64,000 bases of DNA from Cyanomargarita calcarea GSE-NOS-MK-12-04C (GTDB lineage: Bacteria > Cyanobacteriota > Cyanobacteriia > Cyanobacteriales > Nostocaceae): contig JAHHGZ010000002.1 of the NCBI GenBank assembly GCA_019359595.1, positions 186,001 through 250,000 of the forward strand, given 5' to 3'. A program made the position numbers and the translations under genes. The notes beneath the pieces were generated by a model, which did not search any database, had not been told where the DNA came from, and saw only the letters and a program-made list of their open reading frames with translations. Each line of letters opens with the position of its first letter. Position 1 is the stretch's first letter. Shown piece after piece: positions 17,862 through 26,729 of this stretch.

Positions 17862-18692
17862 GGTTTTATCTCTGATGTTTGGGTAAGCTTGTTAACTTTT
17901 TCAAGACGAAGGAAGAAGGAAGAAGGAGGTTTTGAGTTGGGGATTGGAACCCCCTGCTCCCGGATAGATCAAAAAGCAATATGATTGTGTTTTTAATCGC
18001 TAATTGCTGTAACTATCATTTTTCAGTGGCTTTTCGTAGAGCGAGAGTTTTAAATCAAACATTTGTTTGCGAATTTTTTTTTCCACCACAGTATTAATGA
18101 CTTTGAATAATGCATTAATATTAAATTTTGTCTCTTCCAGTCAACATTCTTCTGAGACTTTATCAAAAGTTTATTTTTTTTAATTCAGTAATAATTGACA
18201 AATTTATCGACAGGATGTGTACAGAGATACCTGACTGGAAAGCTGAAAAGCGTTAAATTGAATGCGTTGAAAAAATAATTTTTGATAAAATTTTGGCTGG
18301 TTATCCTGTTTTTAGAATAACCCTTGTGGTCTACATTTCTTGATTGAAATTTGTTTATGATGAACATAAGAGATATAATTTTGATAAAAGTTACAATCGC
18401 AGCTAGTAACATTTAAATTTTCCACGAGCAAAGATTAGCTCCGAGTTGTAAAAACCCAGAACTATTTGACTTTTGATATTGCCCCCCCAATAAATAGATT
18501 TCTTAAGTTTTGGCTTTAGCCCGTTAAAAGGTTAAAAAACTTAATATAAACATCTGTCAATGGATAGTTAATCGTCACCCAATACGGTTCGGACTTGTCA
18601 TAGATCAAGTTCTCTGAAGTGTACCCGATCGAGGACTAGAACCATTAAAGTACTCAGATTATATTATCCTTCAATCACAAAAACAACTTGAC
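17862..18692. other. hetC upstream region and divergent spacer
   Basis: An 830-base divergent gap. It starts with a GAAGGAA tract (about 17909-17925), then a 40-base repeat fragment (17928-17968) matching the two ends of the 52187-52270 repeat with its middle missing. The hetC promoter should lie here. I looked for GTA-N8-TAC NtcA sites and saw only imperfect ones. A 75-codon minus-strand frame at 18185-18412 is not believed. Confidence 0.4.
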
Positions 18693-19121
18693 ATGACCCA
18701 AGATGCAATCTTCAGTCCCTTCTTTGCGACAGTGTTTCTGACACTCCTAGTCTGGGTGTATATGTACATCCGCCGTATCAGTTTCATCACAAGTAGCAAG
18801 ATCCGTCCCCAGGATCTTGCTGTACCCGGCACAGTAGCGCCGATCTGGCCACCAAACGTATCGAATCCATCGGATAACCTCAAAAACCTCTTCGAGATTC
18901 CGGTACTTTTTTATGCGCTAATTTTATACTTGTTCATGACGAAACAGGTGGATACAGTATACGTGAACGCCGCGTGGATCTTCGTTGTATTTCGCGTATT
19001 GCATAGCGCTGTTCACTGTACATTCAATTTCATCATGCTTCGATTCTACCTCTACCTATTTGCCACGCTTGCAGTATGGTTCATCGCGATCCGCGCAGCC
19101 CTTATCCACTTTGGCACGTAG
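18693..19121 (+). CDS. MAPEG-family membrane protein
   Basis: A 142-residue protein with four predicted transmembrane helices. It carries the family hallmarks: a first-helix/loop junction ending in an Arg-rich turn, NPSDNLKNLFEIPVLFYAL around the second helix, and FRVLHSAVHCTFN before the third. MAPEG proteins are trimeric membrane enzymes, often glutathione-dependent. Bacterial members are mostly uncharacterised, and the substrate here is unknown. It is followed 41 bases later by a methyltransferase on the same strand, so a two-gene unit is likely. No repeat sequence separates the two, unlike most neighbours. Confidence 0.88.
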   Translation: MTQDAIFSPFFATVFLTLLVWVYMYIRRISFITSSKIRPQDLAVPGTVAPIWPPNVSNPSDNLKNLFEIPVLFYALILYLFMTKQVDTVYVNAAWIFVVFRVLHSAVHCTFNFIMLRFYLYLFATLAVWFIAIRAALIHFGT

Positions 19122-19162
19122 GTACGGTTAAAGTACAGATTGCGACCTCATTCGTTTTCATC

Positions 19163-19870
19163 ATGCAAAATCAAAAATCATCTATTATTTTTGACCAAGA
19201 ACGCGCTTCTTCCTACGACGAAAGATTCGCTAAATTGGCTCCGCTGCGTGACGCACTTCATTTGCTCATCCACCTGGTACTTTCCGAGCTTCCTGCCGAT
19301 GCACGAATTTTGTGTGTCGGCGTGGGAACCGGCTCAGAATTGATTAACCTCGCCCAAAGATTTCCAGAGTGGCAGTTTACTGCGGTAGAGCCTGCAGCAC
19401 CAATGCTTGACATCTGTCGCCAACGCGCTGAAGAGTATGGCATCGCGTCACGTTGCACTTTTCACGAAGGTTATCTCGATTCACTGCCCGCATCCCCCTG
19501 TTTCGATGCGGCAACTTGCCTTCTAGTTTCTCACTTCTTTGTGCAGCTTCCTGAGCGGCGGAATTTTTTCAGTCAAATCGCTTCACGAGTCTGCCCTAAT
19601 GGATATTTGGTCAGTTCTGACCTGAGTTCCGATATGTCCACTCCAGCCTACAAAAGCCTTCTTGAGGTTTGGCTACGAATGCTGAAGTATTCCGAAGTAC
19701 CTGCTGAGGAAATTGAAAAGTTTCGTGCTTCTTATGGTCGGGATACTGCTGTACTACCGCCACTTGAAGTCGAATCAATCATTGCATCGAGCGGCTTTGA
19801 TACACCTGTATTGTTCTTCCAGACCCTTCTCATTCATGCCTGGTATGCTAAACGCACACCATTGAGCTAG
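19163..19870 (+). CDS. class I SAM-dependent methyltransferase
   Basis: A 235-residue protein with a Rossmann-type methyltransferase core. It has motif I ILCVGVGTGSELINLA (about residues 50-65), an acidic end of strand two (FTAVEPAAPML) and a motif IV-like FDAATCLLVSHFFVQ. The methyl acceptor cannot be read from sequence. A longer frame begins at 19076, but it overlaps the MAPEG gene and adds an unlikely N-terminus, so I chose the ATG at 19163 (MQNQKSSIIFDQERASSYDE). It probably shares a transcript with the MAPEG gene. Confidence 0.87.
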   Translation: MQNQKSSIIFDQERASSYDERFAKLAPLRDALHLLIHLVLSELPADARILCVGVGTGSELINLAQRFPEWQFTAVEPAAPMLDICRQRAEEYGIASRCTFHEGYLDSLPASPCFDAATCLLVSHFFVQLPERRNFFSQIASRVCPNGYLVSSDLSSDMSTPAYKSLLEVWLRMLKYSEVPAEEIEKFRASYGRDTAVLPPLEVESIIASSGFDTPVLFFQTLLIHAWYAKRTPLS

Positions 19871-19995
19871 ACCTGCGTCTTCGGGTTCTTACGGGGCGGC
19901 AGTCACATCCGGTATAGACAAAGCGATCGCTACAGAACCGCGTAGTTTTGAGGCATTCGCCCACGACTACGCGATGCTGTTTAGAGTATCGGATG

Positions 19996-22407
19996 TCACG
20001 TAGTCTGAGTCAAAACCAAGTAAATACCCCAAATAGCCATAGCTCGCAGGTAAGTACTAGCGCGAAAGGTCCCATTCGCGGTAATAGCTTCCGGAGTGCG
20101 AAATTGCAGCCCATTCTCATAAACTTGAGCCACCACAGCTTCTGTCAACCTGAAAGCTTCATCCTTCATTCCCATTTGTACCAGAAAAGCTGCTAACCCA
20201 AAATTAATCCCCGTCCAGACTTCCAGAGGGTGAGTAGCTTTAGGATTTTCCGGTGAACCATCAGGACGAACACCATTCGCAGCCCCAAACTTACCATCAT
20301 TAAACTTCAAGAAACAAGCATCATAAACAGTTTTCAATGCCGACAAAGCGCGATCGCCTGCGACAATATCTGGTAATCCCAACAGACGAGCATAAAACTG
20401 TCCGCACAATTGGTCAGCCATCACCACATCCGAACCGCTTTCACTGTCTAATTTATAATATTGCCCATTCCACAACTTCTCCTCATAAATAGGGCGAGAC
20501 TGTGCCAACCAAGCTTCATAGGTGGATTTTTGCACCTGTAATTCCTTGGCGTTTTCAGCATCTTGGCGGTTGCTTAATAAAATATCAGCCATAGCGATCG
20601 CCGCCGACAAAGCCGCCAACCACAACCCACCACAGTAAGCACTGACACCCAACAACCGCCAATCATCAAAAGTTTGGTCAGGGGCCCCAGAATTCTCAGG
20701 AATACCATCCCCATCTTGATCAAAACTTTTCAGATAATCCAGAGTTTCCACAACAGCGTCCCAACACTCCGCCAAAAATTCCAGATCCTCTTCACCCGTC
20801 AGCAGAAAATCACGGTATACCTGCAGAACAAAATCACTACCCAAATCCTTCCACAGGTTGCAATCTTGGTAACTAGTGTAATTTGTTCTTTCCCAGACAT
20901 GTTCATTCGGTGCGCCCAAATCATGCGGTGTAGCCCCAGCAATTTTCCGCGCAGCTTGTTGACTTTCTGCGCCAATTGTGTAATAATAACCAATCACACG
21001 GGTTCGCTCATCACTTGTCGGAATAGCTCGTGCAAACGCCCGCATCACCGACTTTTCCAACTCAGGGAAAAGCATCAACAGCCCGAAAGAACCGTAAAGC
21101 CGCACGTCTAGACTTTCATACCAGCGGTAATCCAAACACTCTAATACCGCAAACTGACCGATTGGGTCAGCATCAGTTGCAGCACTCCAGAGAGTACCGC
21201 CAGCAGTCAGATCGTACAATTCGTTAAACAACGACATCTTGAACCACTCAGGCAAATCTAGACGGTCGAGAATTGGTTGTTGCCATGACTGGATATGAGT
21301 AAGCCACGTTTGGTATTGTTGGAGGGCAGTGGAGGCGATCGCCCAACCATTCTCACCGCTACGACCAAAAAAATCAGTGTATCTGCGGAAATAGTTCACA
21401 CCCGCAGCAAACTCTGTTACCGGAAAATCCCAAGAAACAGTAAAGGGTATTTCTAAACTTTCCCCTGGTTGGAGAGTGAAACGAATAGCCAGTGCCGCCC
21501 CTAATTGTTCTCCTTCCTCAGCAGGTGTTGCATCAATATAGTTAGCTAAAGAACCATAAGAAGCAAAGCTTTCCCATATCTCTTCACCAGTGCCTACAGA
21601 GTTCCAACGAGCGTGATAAAAAACTTCTATACTTGGATGTTTCTTGATCGCAATACACCACTGCCCGTCCCCTTCCTGCGGAGCTTCATCCCTACCTGCA
21701 CCATTTAATAAACAACCAAAAACCTGAGTATTTTCAACTACCTCATTAAAATTTCCTTTACTTTCGCCCAAACGGGGCAGATATTCATACACCGGACTAC
21801 CATCATCCCGCATCTTTACCTCAGGGGACTTCTGAGTATTAGTAAACCAACCCACCATATTTTCCCAGGTGAGCATAATGCTAAGAGTAATAGGCGTATC
21901 CGTGGGGTTACGGACAGTCCAGAGAAACATTGCTACCGGGTAACTAGTTTCTTGGTAATTGTCCGCCCAAACGGGGGAAAATTGCTCGCAAGTTAACTGT
22001 GCTTGATACACTCCATCATACACAAACCAACTGCGGGGATATAGCGCGTGATACGTACCTTTGGAATCTCCTGGATACCACTGCCAAGCTTGAAGAGTGC
22101 CATCCTCAGGTGGTTGGGTACATAAAGCATAAGCTATCGAAGAACTACCATTGGACTCAAATACGCTGAATTGACAAGCGGGGATATTCTTAAAAGTATG
22201 TTCGCCACCGTCAATATGCCAGAGGTTAAAATCTCCTCGGGAAGAACGTCCAATACAACCCGCACCAAAACCCCCTAAAGGCATTCCATGCCACGGGCCA
22301 TCATCAATATTGCTAGCGTAGCGAACAGTGTAGGGCTTGTCCCACCCTTTACCAATGGGACGAGTCCAAGCGCAAGAAGGAATTCGTGAGGAGGGCTGAT
22401 TTGTCAT
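19996..22407 (-). CDS. GH116 family glycosidase (GBA2-like)
   Basis: An 803-residue protein of the non-lysosomal glucosylceramidase/bile-acid beta-glucosidase family. The N-terminal beta-sandwich half contains GMPLGGFGAGCIGRSSRGDF. The C-terminal (alpha/alpha)6 half contains LFNELYDLTAGGTLW, whose Glu corresponds to the nucleophile. It also contains DQTFDDWRLLGVSAYCGGLW, where the Asp of the DDW segment matches the acid/base of characterised bacterial GH116 beta-glucosidases. No signal peptide is visible, so it is probably cytoplasmic. Natural substrates in cyanobacteria are unknown; a beta-glucoside or glycolipid headgroup is plausible. Length is normal and both catalytic segments are intact. 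It is convergent with the methyltransferase gene. Confidence 0.92.
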   Translation of the reverse strand: MTNQPSSRIPSCAWTRPIGKGWDKPYTVRYASNIDDGPWHGMPLGGFGAGCIGRSSRGDFNLWHIDGGEHTFKNIPACQFSVFESNGSSSIAYALCTQPPEDGTLQAWQWYPGDSKGTYHALYPRSWFVYDGVYQAQLTCEQFSPVWADNYQETSYPVAMFLWTVRNPTDTPITLSIMLTWENMVGWFTNTQKSPEVKMRDDGSPVYEYLPRLGESKGNFNEVVENTQVFGCLLNGAGRDEAPQEGDGQWCIAIKKHPSIEVFYHARWNSVGTGEEIWESFASYGSLANYIDATPAEEGEQLGAALAIRFTLQPGESLEIPFTVSWDFPVTEFAAGVNYFRRYTDFFGRSGENGWAIASTALQQYQTWLTHIQSWQQPILDRLDLPEWFKMSLFNELYDLTAGGTLWSAATDADPIGQFAVLECLDYRWYESLDVRLYGSFGLLMLFPELEKSVMRAFARAIPTSDERTRVIGYYYTIGAESQQAARKIAGATPHDLGAPNEHVWERTNYTSYQDCNLWKDLGSDFVLQVYRDFLLTGEEDLEFLAECWDAVVETLDYLKSFDQDGDGIPENSGAPDQTFDDWRLLGVSAYCGGLWLAALSAAIAMADILLSNRQDAENAKELQVQKSTYEAWLAQSRPIYEEKLWNGQYYKLDSESGSDVVMADQLCGQFYARLLGLPDIVAGDRALSALKTVYDACFLKFNDGKFGAANGVRPDGSPENPKATHPLEVWTGINFGLAAFLVQMGMKDEAFRLTEAVVAQVYENGLQFRTPEAITANGTFRASTYLRAMAIWGIYLVLTQTT

Positions 22408-22660
22408 CGTCTGATTTTGACAGCGTACACTACGCTAAAGAACACTAGCGCGATGTGCGATTTTTCTCAAGTCATCTATTTAACGAAATGTAATTTAGGA
22501 TATATCTTTTACGAAATTAAGTAGACAGGCAAGATAAAACCAAACTATGTAACGAAATATAAAACCGCTGTATTCGGCTCGTAGTTGCCCTCAAGCGCTC
22601 AAGCCTTTTCCCTCTAACTTTCAATTTTATTCACCCCTTTCAATTGGGGGCAGGGGGGCT

Positions 22661-23206
22661 TCACTTCAAATCCAACAAACCCTCTTCCTTCAACTTGGGA
22701 TTAAATCGCATTTGTACTTGCAAACCCCGCGCTTCCAACACTTTTAAAATTTCGGCTTCCACCCGCCGCGCCACATTTTTAATAATTTTTATTTGCGCCA
22801 TTTCATCATTCACTGGCTTATCATAATTCGCCTGTTCTTCCTGTGTCATTAACTCTTTCACATTAATCGGCTGCGTCCACTTTTCCTTATCATCGCCATT
22901 TCCCGCAGGCACACTACCATTTTCAGCAATCCAAGCATTCTCAATACTTTCTAAAATAGTCCGGCTGGGACGTTCAATAGTTTGAACTTTCACCCAATAA
23001 CATAATTGTGGCTGTCTGACTAAATGCTGTTTAAGACTGAGAAAAACATCACGAGAATATCCGACAAATTGCAGAACTTTCTCCTCATCAAAAATTGCAT
23101 AAACTCCTATCTTTCCCTCAAATTGCTCAGGAAATTGACCGCTTGCATCAATATAAGCGACAGATTCAATCGTTTTTAAAGAAGAATTGTCTATTTCAGT
23201 TGTCAT
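22661..23206 (-). CDS. GIY-YIG nuclease family protein
   Basis: A 181-residue protein with a GIY-YIG-like core at about 32-110. The GVYAIFDEEKVLQFVGYSRD segment carries the GVY and VGY versions of the two signature triplets. An Arg-containing helix (SLKQHLVRQ) follows, and the Glu/Asn region ESIENAWIAENGSVPAGN comes later. The C-terminal 70 residues are charged. The family includes nucleases, but this group is conserved in cyanobacteria and plastids, as far as I recall, and its function is not established. It is flanked upstream by TTGTTAT heptamers. Confidence 0.75.
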   Translation of the reverse strand: MTTEIDNSSLKTIESVAYIDASGQFPEQFEGKIGVYAIFDEEKVLQFVGYSRDVFLSLKQHLVRQPQLCYWVKVQTIERPSRTILESIENAWIAENGSVPAGNGDDKEKWTQPINVKELMTQEEQANYDKPVNDEMAQIKIIKNVARRVEAEILKVLEARGLQVQMRFNPKLKEEGLLDLK

Positions 23207-23214
23207 AAATTTTG

Positions 23215-23280
23215 TTATTTGTTGTTTGTTATTTGTTATTTGTTGGTTGTTAGTTGTTAATGGTTATTAACTGTTCAGTT
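23215..23280. repeat. TTGTTAT-type heptamer block
   Basis: A run of TTGTTAT, TTGTTGT, TTGTTGG, TTGTTAG and TTGTTAA units lies just upstream of the GIY-YIG gene. The reverse-complement form (AACTAACAAATAACCACTAAC) appears at about 23378-23400. It belongs to the STRR class and also occurs at 26660-26722 and 63680-63766. Confidence 0.75.
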
Positions 23281-23395
23281 ATATATGAGATTATCTCCTG
23301 ATTCTTTCTCTGTGTCCTCTGCGCACTCTGCAGTTAATTAAAAAAGTGTCCTTAGTTTGCAAAAAAATGTCCGATTAACAACTAACAAATAACCA

Positions 23396-23719
23396 CTAAC
23401 AAACTTTCCGATAAACAGCACAAAGACGACTGGGTTTAAAAATCTTGGCATTAAACATGAAATTTGGCGGTACATTGATAATCGCATACTCATCAGATTC
23501 ATGATATTTCTCAAATTCTGCCGGCATCCCTTTCGGAGTTGTTACACTGTATGGAACAGGCTGAAAAAGTAATTCTGTAAACTCAACTTTTTCACACTTT
23601 AAATTTTGCCTAATTTGATTTAAAAAGCCTTCACCTGTCAATAAATTGAATAGAGTCTCCTTCGCTTCTGTTTCGAGAGTGAAACTACCATCAAAGTGTT
23701 GAACGATTTTAAGCGGCAT
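23396..23719 (-). CDS. hypothetical protein
   Basis: A 107-residue protein with no domain I recognise. It has mixed alpha/beta character, no signal peptide and no membrane segment. The C-terminal part (YAIINVPPNFMFNAKIFKPSRLCAVYRKVC) and the good frame usage suggest a real gene. It is on the same strand as the GIY-YIG gene and separated from it by heptamer repeats. Confidence 0.55.
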   Translation of the reverse strand: MPLKIVQHFDGSFTLETEAKETLFNLLTGEGFLNQIRQNLKCEKVEFTELLFQPVPYSVTTPKGMPAEFEKYHESDEYAIINVPPNFMFNAKIFKPSRLCAVYRKVC

Positions 23720-23881
23720 TGTAATTATAGATATTTGTTAAGAACTGAGAATCAGCGACATTTTCCACAGATGTATCTTTTGGAATTCTAAGAGTGAAAA
23801 TTGCCACTTTTAATCAGCCTATGGGATTGTGGTAATTCTGTCAGCCGGTAAAGGGGGGTGAAAAGATTAAGAATCGTGAAG

Positions 23882-23981
23882 CCGATCGCGGATTTTAAAA
23901 GATTACTCGGATTCCACGGAAAGAATAATTAATTTTTAGATCGTCCGTGGAATCCTTTAATCCCTTAAAATCCGCGATCGG
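23882..23981 (-). terminator. 100-bp near-perfect palindrome at the end of the cellulose operon
   Basis: CCGATCGCGGATTTTAA (23882-23898) is the exact reverse complement of 23965-23981. Inside it GGATTCCACGGA (23909-23920) matches 23944-23955. Ten and nine unpaired bases separate the two stems and a 23-base loop closes them. It starts 14 bases past the bcsA stop. It probably stops transcription or protects the mRNA end, though no T-run follows, and it looks like a mobile palindromic repeat. Confidence 0.7.
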
Positions 23982-23994
23982 GTGATGGTTCAGG

Positions 23995-26604
23995 CTACAA
24001 CACTTGCAGAAGTTGTTTAATTTTGGTGTCTTGGCGTTGCTTGAATTTATCTGGGAAATTTAACTCAATGGTAATTTTGCCATCTGTCTCTTCTACAGAG
24101 CTAATTTCAGCAACAAATCGATTCGGTGAGGGATTGTTTGTTTCTTGACTCAACAACAACCCAACCAATGGTTTCCCAAGCCGCATTGTATGCAAGTCTT
24201 GTTCCCCAATGAATTTGTTCGCAGATAAAGCTTTTTTCCCCTCTAACTCCAAGCGCAAACCTGTTACGCCCAATTCTGTGGCCAATCCAGGGAAGAAATG
24301 ACCATCCCAGTAGAGTTGACCAAAAGCACTAACCGCCTTGCGTACTTTCTTACGGGTAGTTGGTTTGATGTCACGCAAAGAACGACTCAAACTGGTTGCC
24401 AAGAATTGCAGGGAGGCAAAGGGTTTATCTACATACTTGCGTTTTTGAGAATACCATTCCTGCACATCAGAATACATCACTAAGACCAAAGCATCAATCT
24501 GAGCGCGGGTGGGATTGACAAAATCAATTGCCAACAAAGTTTCTGAGTCATTTACGGGGCTGAGTCGAATAACCCGTCCGGTCAGCGTGACGCGAGCTGT
24601 AAAATCTCCCATGACTTCAATTTCCACTTCATCTGGTAAATTTGGCCAAGATTCCAAAGAAACCAAAGCGCCTGTTTCAGAGATGTTTACCGTTTCCCCC
24701 ATGATTGTTTGGTCGTTGCTGGAAATCACAACGGGTAGACGACGATCCAAACGGTGGGCAGTACGGATTTGTGGTTGTTCAAAGCCTACTAGTAAAGCTG
24801 CCGCCAACAAAATCAGGTTAAAGCCCGACCACATGGTGTTTACTAATACCGCCTGTGTATCTTCTGGGCGTAGCAACAGCCAAAAAGGAACAGAAAGTAA
24901 GGAAGAAACAACTAGGGCAGTGACAATTATCAGACCGCGCATTGATTGCCAGTCGAAGGTACGTTTGCTGATATAACTTCCTTTATCGGTAACGTTGAAC
25001 GAACCGAGTTTAGGGTTAAGCAGCGCCAACATAGTCACCCACCCCGCCTGAAACGCCATCGCAAATTCAAAAATTTCGTTCCAGAAGGAGAAGCGGACGT
25101 GTTTGTAAATGATGTAGTTAGTAAATAGCGAAAGCAGAATATGTGGTACCGCGTAGGCTAGAGTTTCATAACCCAAACCTTGGACGGAGTTGATGCCGAA
25201 TAGTAAGAAAAGAGTTGGAGCGATCGCATAGACTAATCGGGGATAACCGTACAAGAAATGCGAAGTCGCGCTGAAATAACAAATCCTCTGGGCAAGTGTC
25301 AGGTTAAGCTTCGGGTTAAAAATTGGGAACTCCAATCTGAGAATCTGTGCCATTCCTCTGGCCCATCGTACCTGTTGACCAACATAAGAAGAAAAGGTAT
25401 CAGGCGCTAACCCAGCCACCATAACTTTGTCGTAGTAGACAGATTTGTAACCCCGTGAATGCAGTCGCAATGCAGTGTGACAATCTTCTGTCACCGTTTC
25501 TACTGCGATTCCCCCAATTTCTAAAGCGTGTTCTTTGCGAATTACAGCTGCAGAACCGCAGAAAAAGGATGCATTCCAAAAATCGTTACCTTTTTGCAAT
25601 ACCTTATAGAATAGTTCGTTACCCACAGGAATTCTACCGCCTGTAACCAAATTCCGCTCAAAGGGGTCGGGGTTATAGAACCAGTGGGGAGTTTGGACAA
25701 ACGACACTTTCTTGTCGTAAAAGAATCCCACAGTATGTAGCAAAAATTGCCGCGTTGGAATGTGATCGCAATCCAAAATCAGTACCAACTCGCCACCAGT
25801 TTTGTGAAAGGCGGTGTTGATATTACCAGCTTTGGCATGGTCGTTATTATCCCGCGTCATGTGGATACAGCCAATTTCTTCGCACATTTGCCGCAGTTCT
25901 TCCCGTCTTGCGCGAAACTTTTCCCGACGCGGGTCATCTTCTTTATACCTTTCCGGGCGACCATCATCCAAGATATACACCTTTTTTTTACCAGGTGCAT
26001 ACTCGCAAACCAAAGCCGCAAGCGCCGTCTTTCGGACAATTTCTACATCCTCGTTGAAGGTGGGGATATAAATATCAACATTAAACCATTCCGCTTCGGG
26101 AATAGCGGCAAGATTAACTGGCTGGCGTTCCTTAATTTTTATGGTTTGAAAGTATGCCAGTACCAGCGTCAAAATTGCGTATAACTCCGCGAGAAATAGC
26201 AGAGTACAAGCAGTGCCGTTGATGAAGTTATCAAAGTTGAGGGTATAACTTGTGCGGTAGAATAAGTAACGTAACGTTGTTACCAGACTCATCCACACCA
26301 TAAACAGGTGGTAATACTGGCTGATTTCTGGGGAAGACTCTTTCTCTTCCGCTTGAATTACCACTTGACCAAGTACGATCAAAAATACAGCGATCACCCC
26401 CTGCTGCCAAACTGCGATTGGGGTGGTAATCAGTGGTATGGAGAGCAACAATAGCAGCAGGACAATCCACTTAAACTGTCTGAAGCCGACCCTTTCTAAA
26501 GCCCGTTCAAAAAATCGCGGTGTTAGGTCGATTAGCCAACGGCTCAAATTAAAGCGCGGAGGTTCACCTGGTCCTTGAGGTGGTCTAAATGATGATGAAG
26601 ACAT
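23995..26604 (-). CDS. bcsA: cellulose synthase catalytic subunit with PilZ domain
   Basis: An 869-residue inner-membrane family-2 glycosyltransferase that polymerises UDP-glucose into beta-1,4-glucan and passes it through the membrane. Visible hallmarks are YILDDGRPERY, LDCDH, TEDCHTALRL and QQVRWARG, the D,D,D,Q(Q/R)xRW set, flanked by about eight transmembrane helices. A PilZ domain near residues 610-720 has the c-di-GMP motifs RLDRR and NISETG, so activation by c-di-GMP is expected. It is the last gene of the operon after bcsB. Heptamer repeats occupy the 125-base gap before it and a large palindrome follows. Confidence 0.96.
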   Translation of the reverse strand: MSSSSFRPPQGPGEPPRFNLSRWLIDLTPRFFERALERVGFRQFKWIVLLLLLLSIPLITTPIAVWQQGVIAVFLIVLGQVVIQAEEKESSPEISQYYHLFMVWMSLVTTLRYLFYRTSYTLNFDNFINGTACTLLFLAELYAILTLVLAYFQTIKIKERQPVNLAAIPEAEWFNVDIYIPTFNEDVEIVRKTALAALVCEYAPGKKKVYILDDGRPERYKEDDPRREKFRARREELRQMCEEIGCIHMTRDNNDHAKAGNINTAFHKTGGELVLILDCDHIPTRQFLLHTVGFFYDKKVSFVQTPHWFYNPDPFERNLVTGGRIPVGNELFYKVLQKGNDFWNASFFCGSAAVIRKEHALEIGGIAVETVTEDCHTALRLHSRGYKSVYYDKVMVAGLAPDTFSSYVGQQVRWARGMAQILRLEFPIFNPKLNLTLAQRICYFSATSHFLYGYPRLVYAIAPTLFLLFGINSVQGLGYETLAYAVPHILLSLFTNYIIYKHVRFSFWNEIFEFAMAFQAGWVTMLALLNPKLGSFNVTDKGSYISKRTFDWQSMRGLIIVTALVVSSLLSVPFWLLLRPEDTQAVLVNTMWSGFNLILLAAALLVGFEQPQIRTAHRLDRRLPVVISSNDQTIMGETVNISETGALVSLESWPNLPDEVEIEVMGDFTARVTLTGRVIRLSPVNDSETLLAIDFVNPTRAQIDALVLVMYSDVQEWYSQKRKYVDKPFASLQFLATSLSRSLRDIKPTTRKKVRKAVSAFGQLYWDGHFFPGLATELGVTGLRLELEGKKALSANKFIGEQDLHTMRLGKPLVGLLLSQETNNPSPNRFVAEISSVEETDGKITIELNFPDKFKQRQDTKIKQLLQVL

Positions 26605-26659
26605 CTTTTGATTATGGATTTTGGATTAGAATTTTTTGATCCCCGATTTGGAAAAAACT

Positions 26660-26722
26660 TTAGTTGGTAGTTGTTAGTGGTTAGGAGTTAGGAATTCACA
26701 ACCAACAACTAACAACTAACAA
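26660..26722. repeat. heptamer repeats between bcsB and bcsA
   Basis: GTTGTTAGTGGTTAGGAGTTAGG and ACAACTAACAACTAACAACTG form an inverted pair of the TTGTTAG/AACTAAC family, leaving a potential hairpin in the bcsB-bcsA intergenic mRNA. Confidence 0.65.
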
Positions 26723-26729
26723 CTGGTGT

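Noticed and set aside
17862-18692. NtcA site (GTA-N8-TAC) expected upstream of hetC
   Set aside because: Only imperfect half-site pairs were found by eye, for example GTACAGAGATAC with the wrong spacing, so none is annotated.
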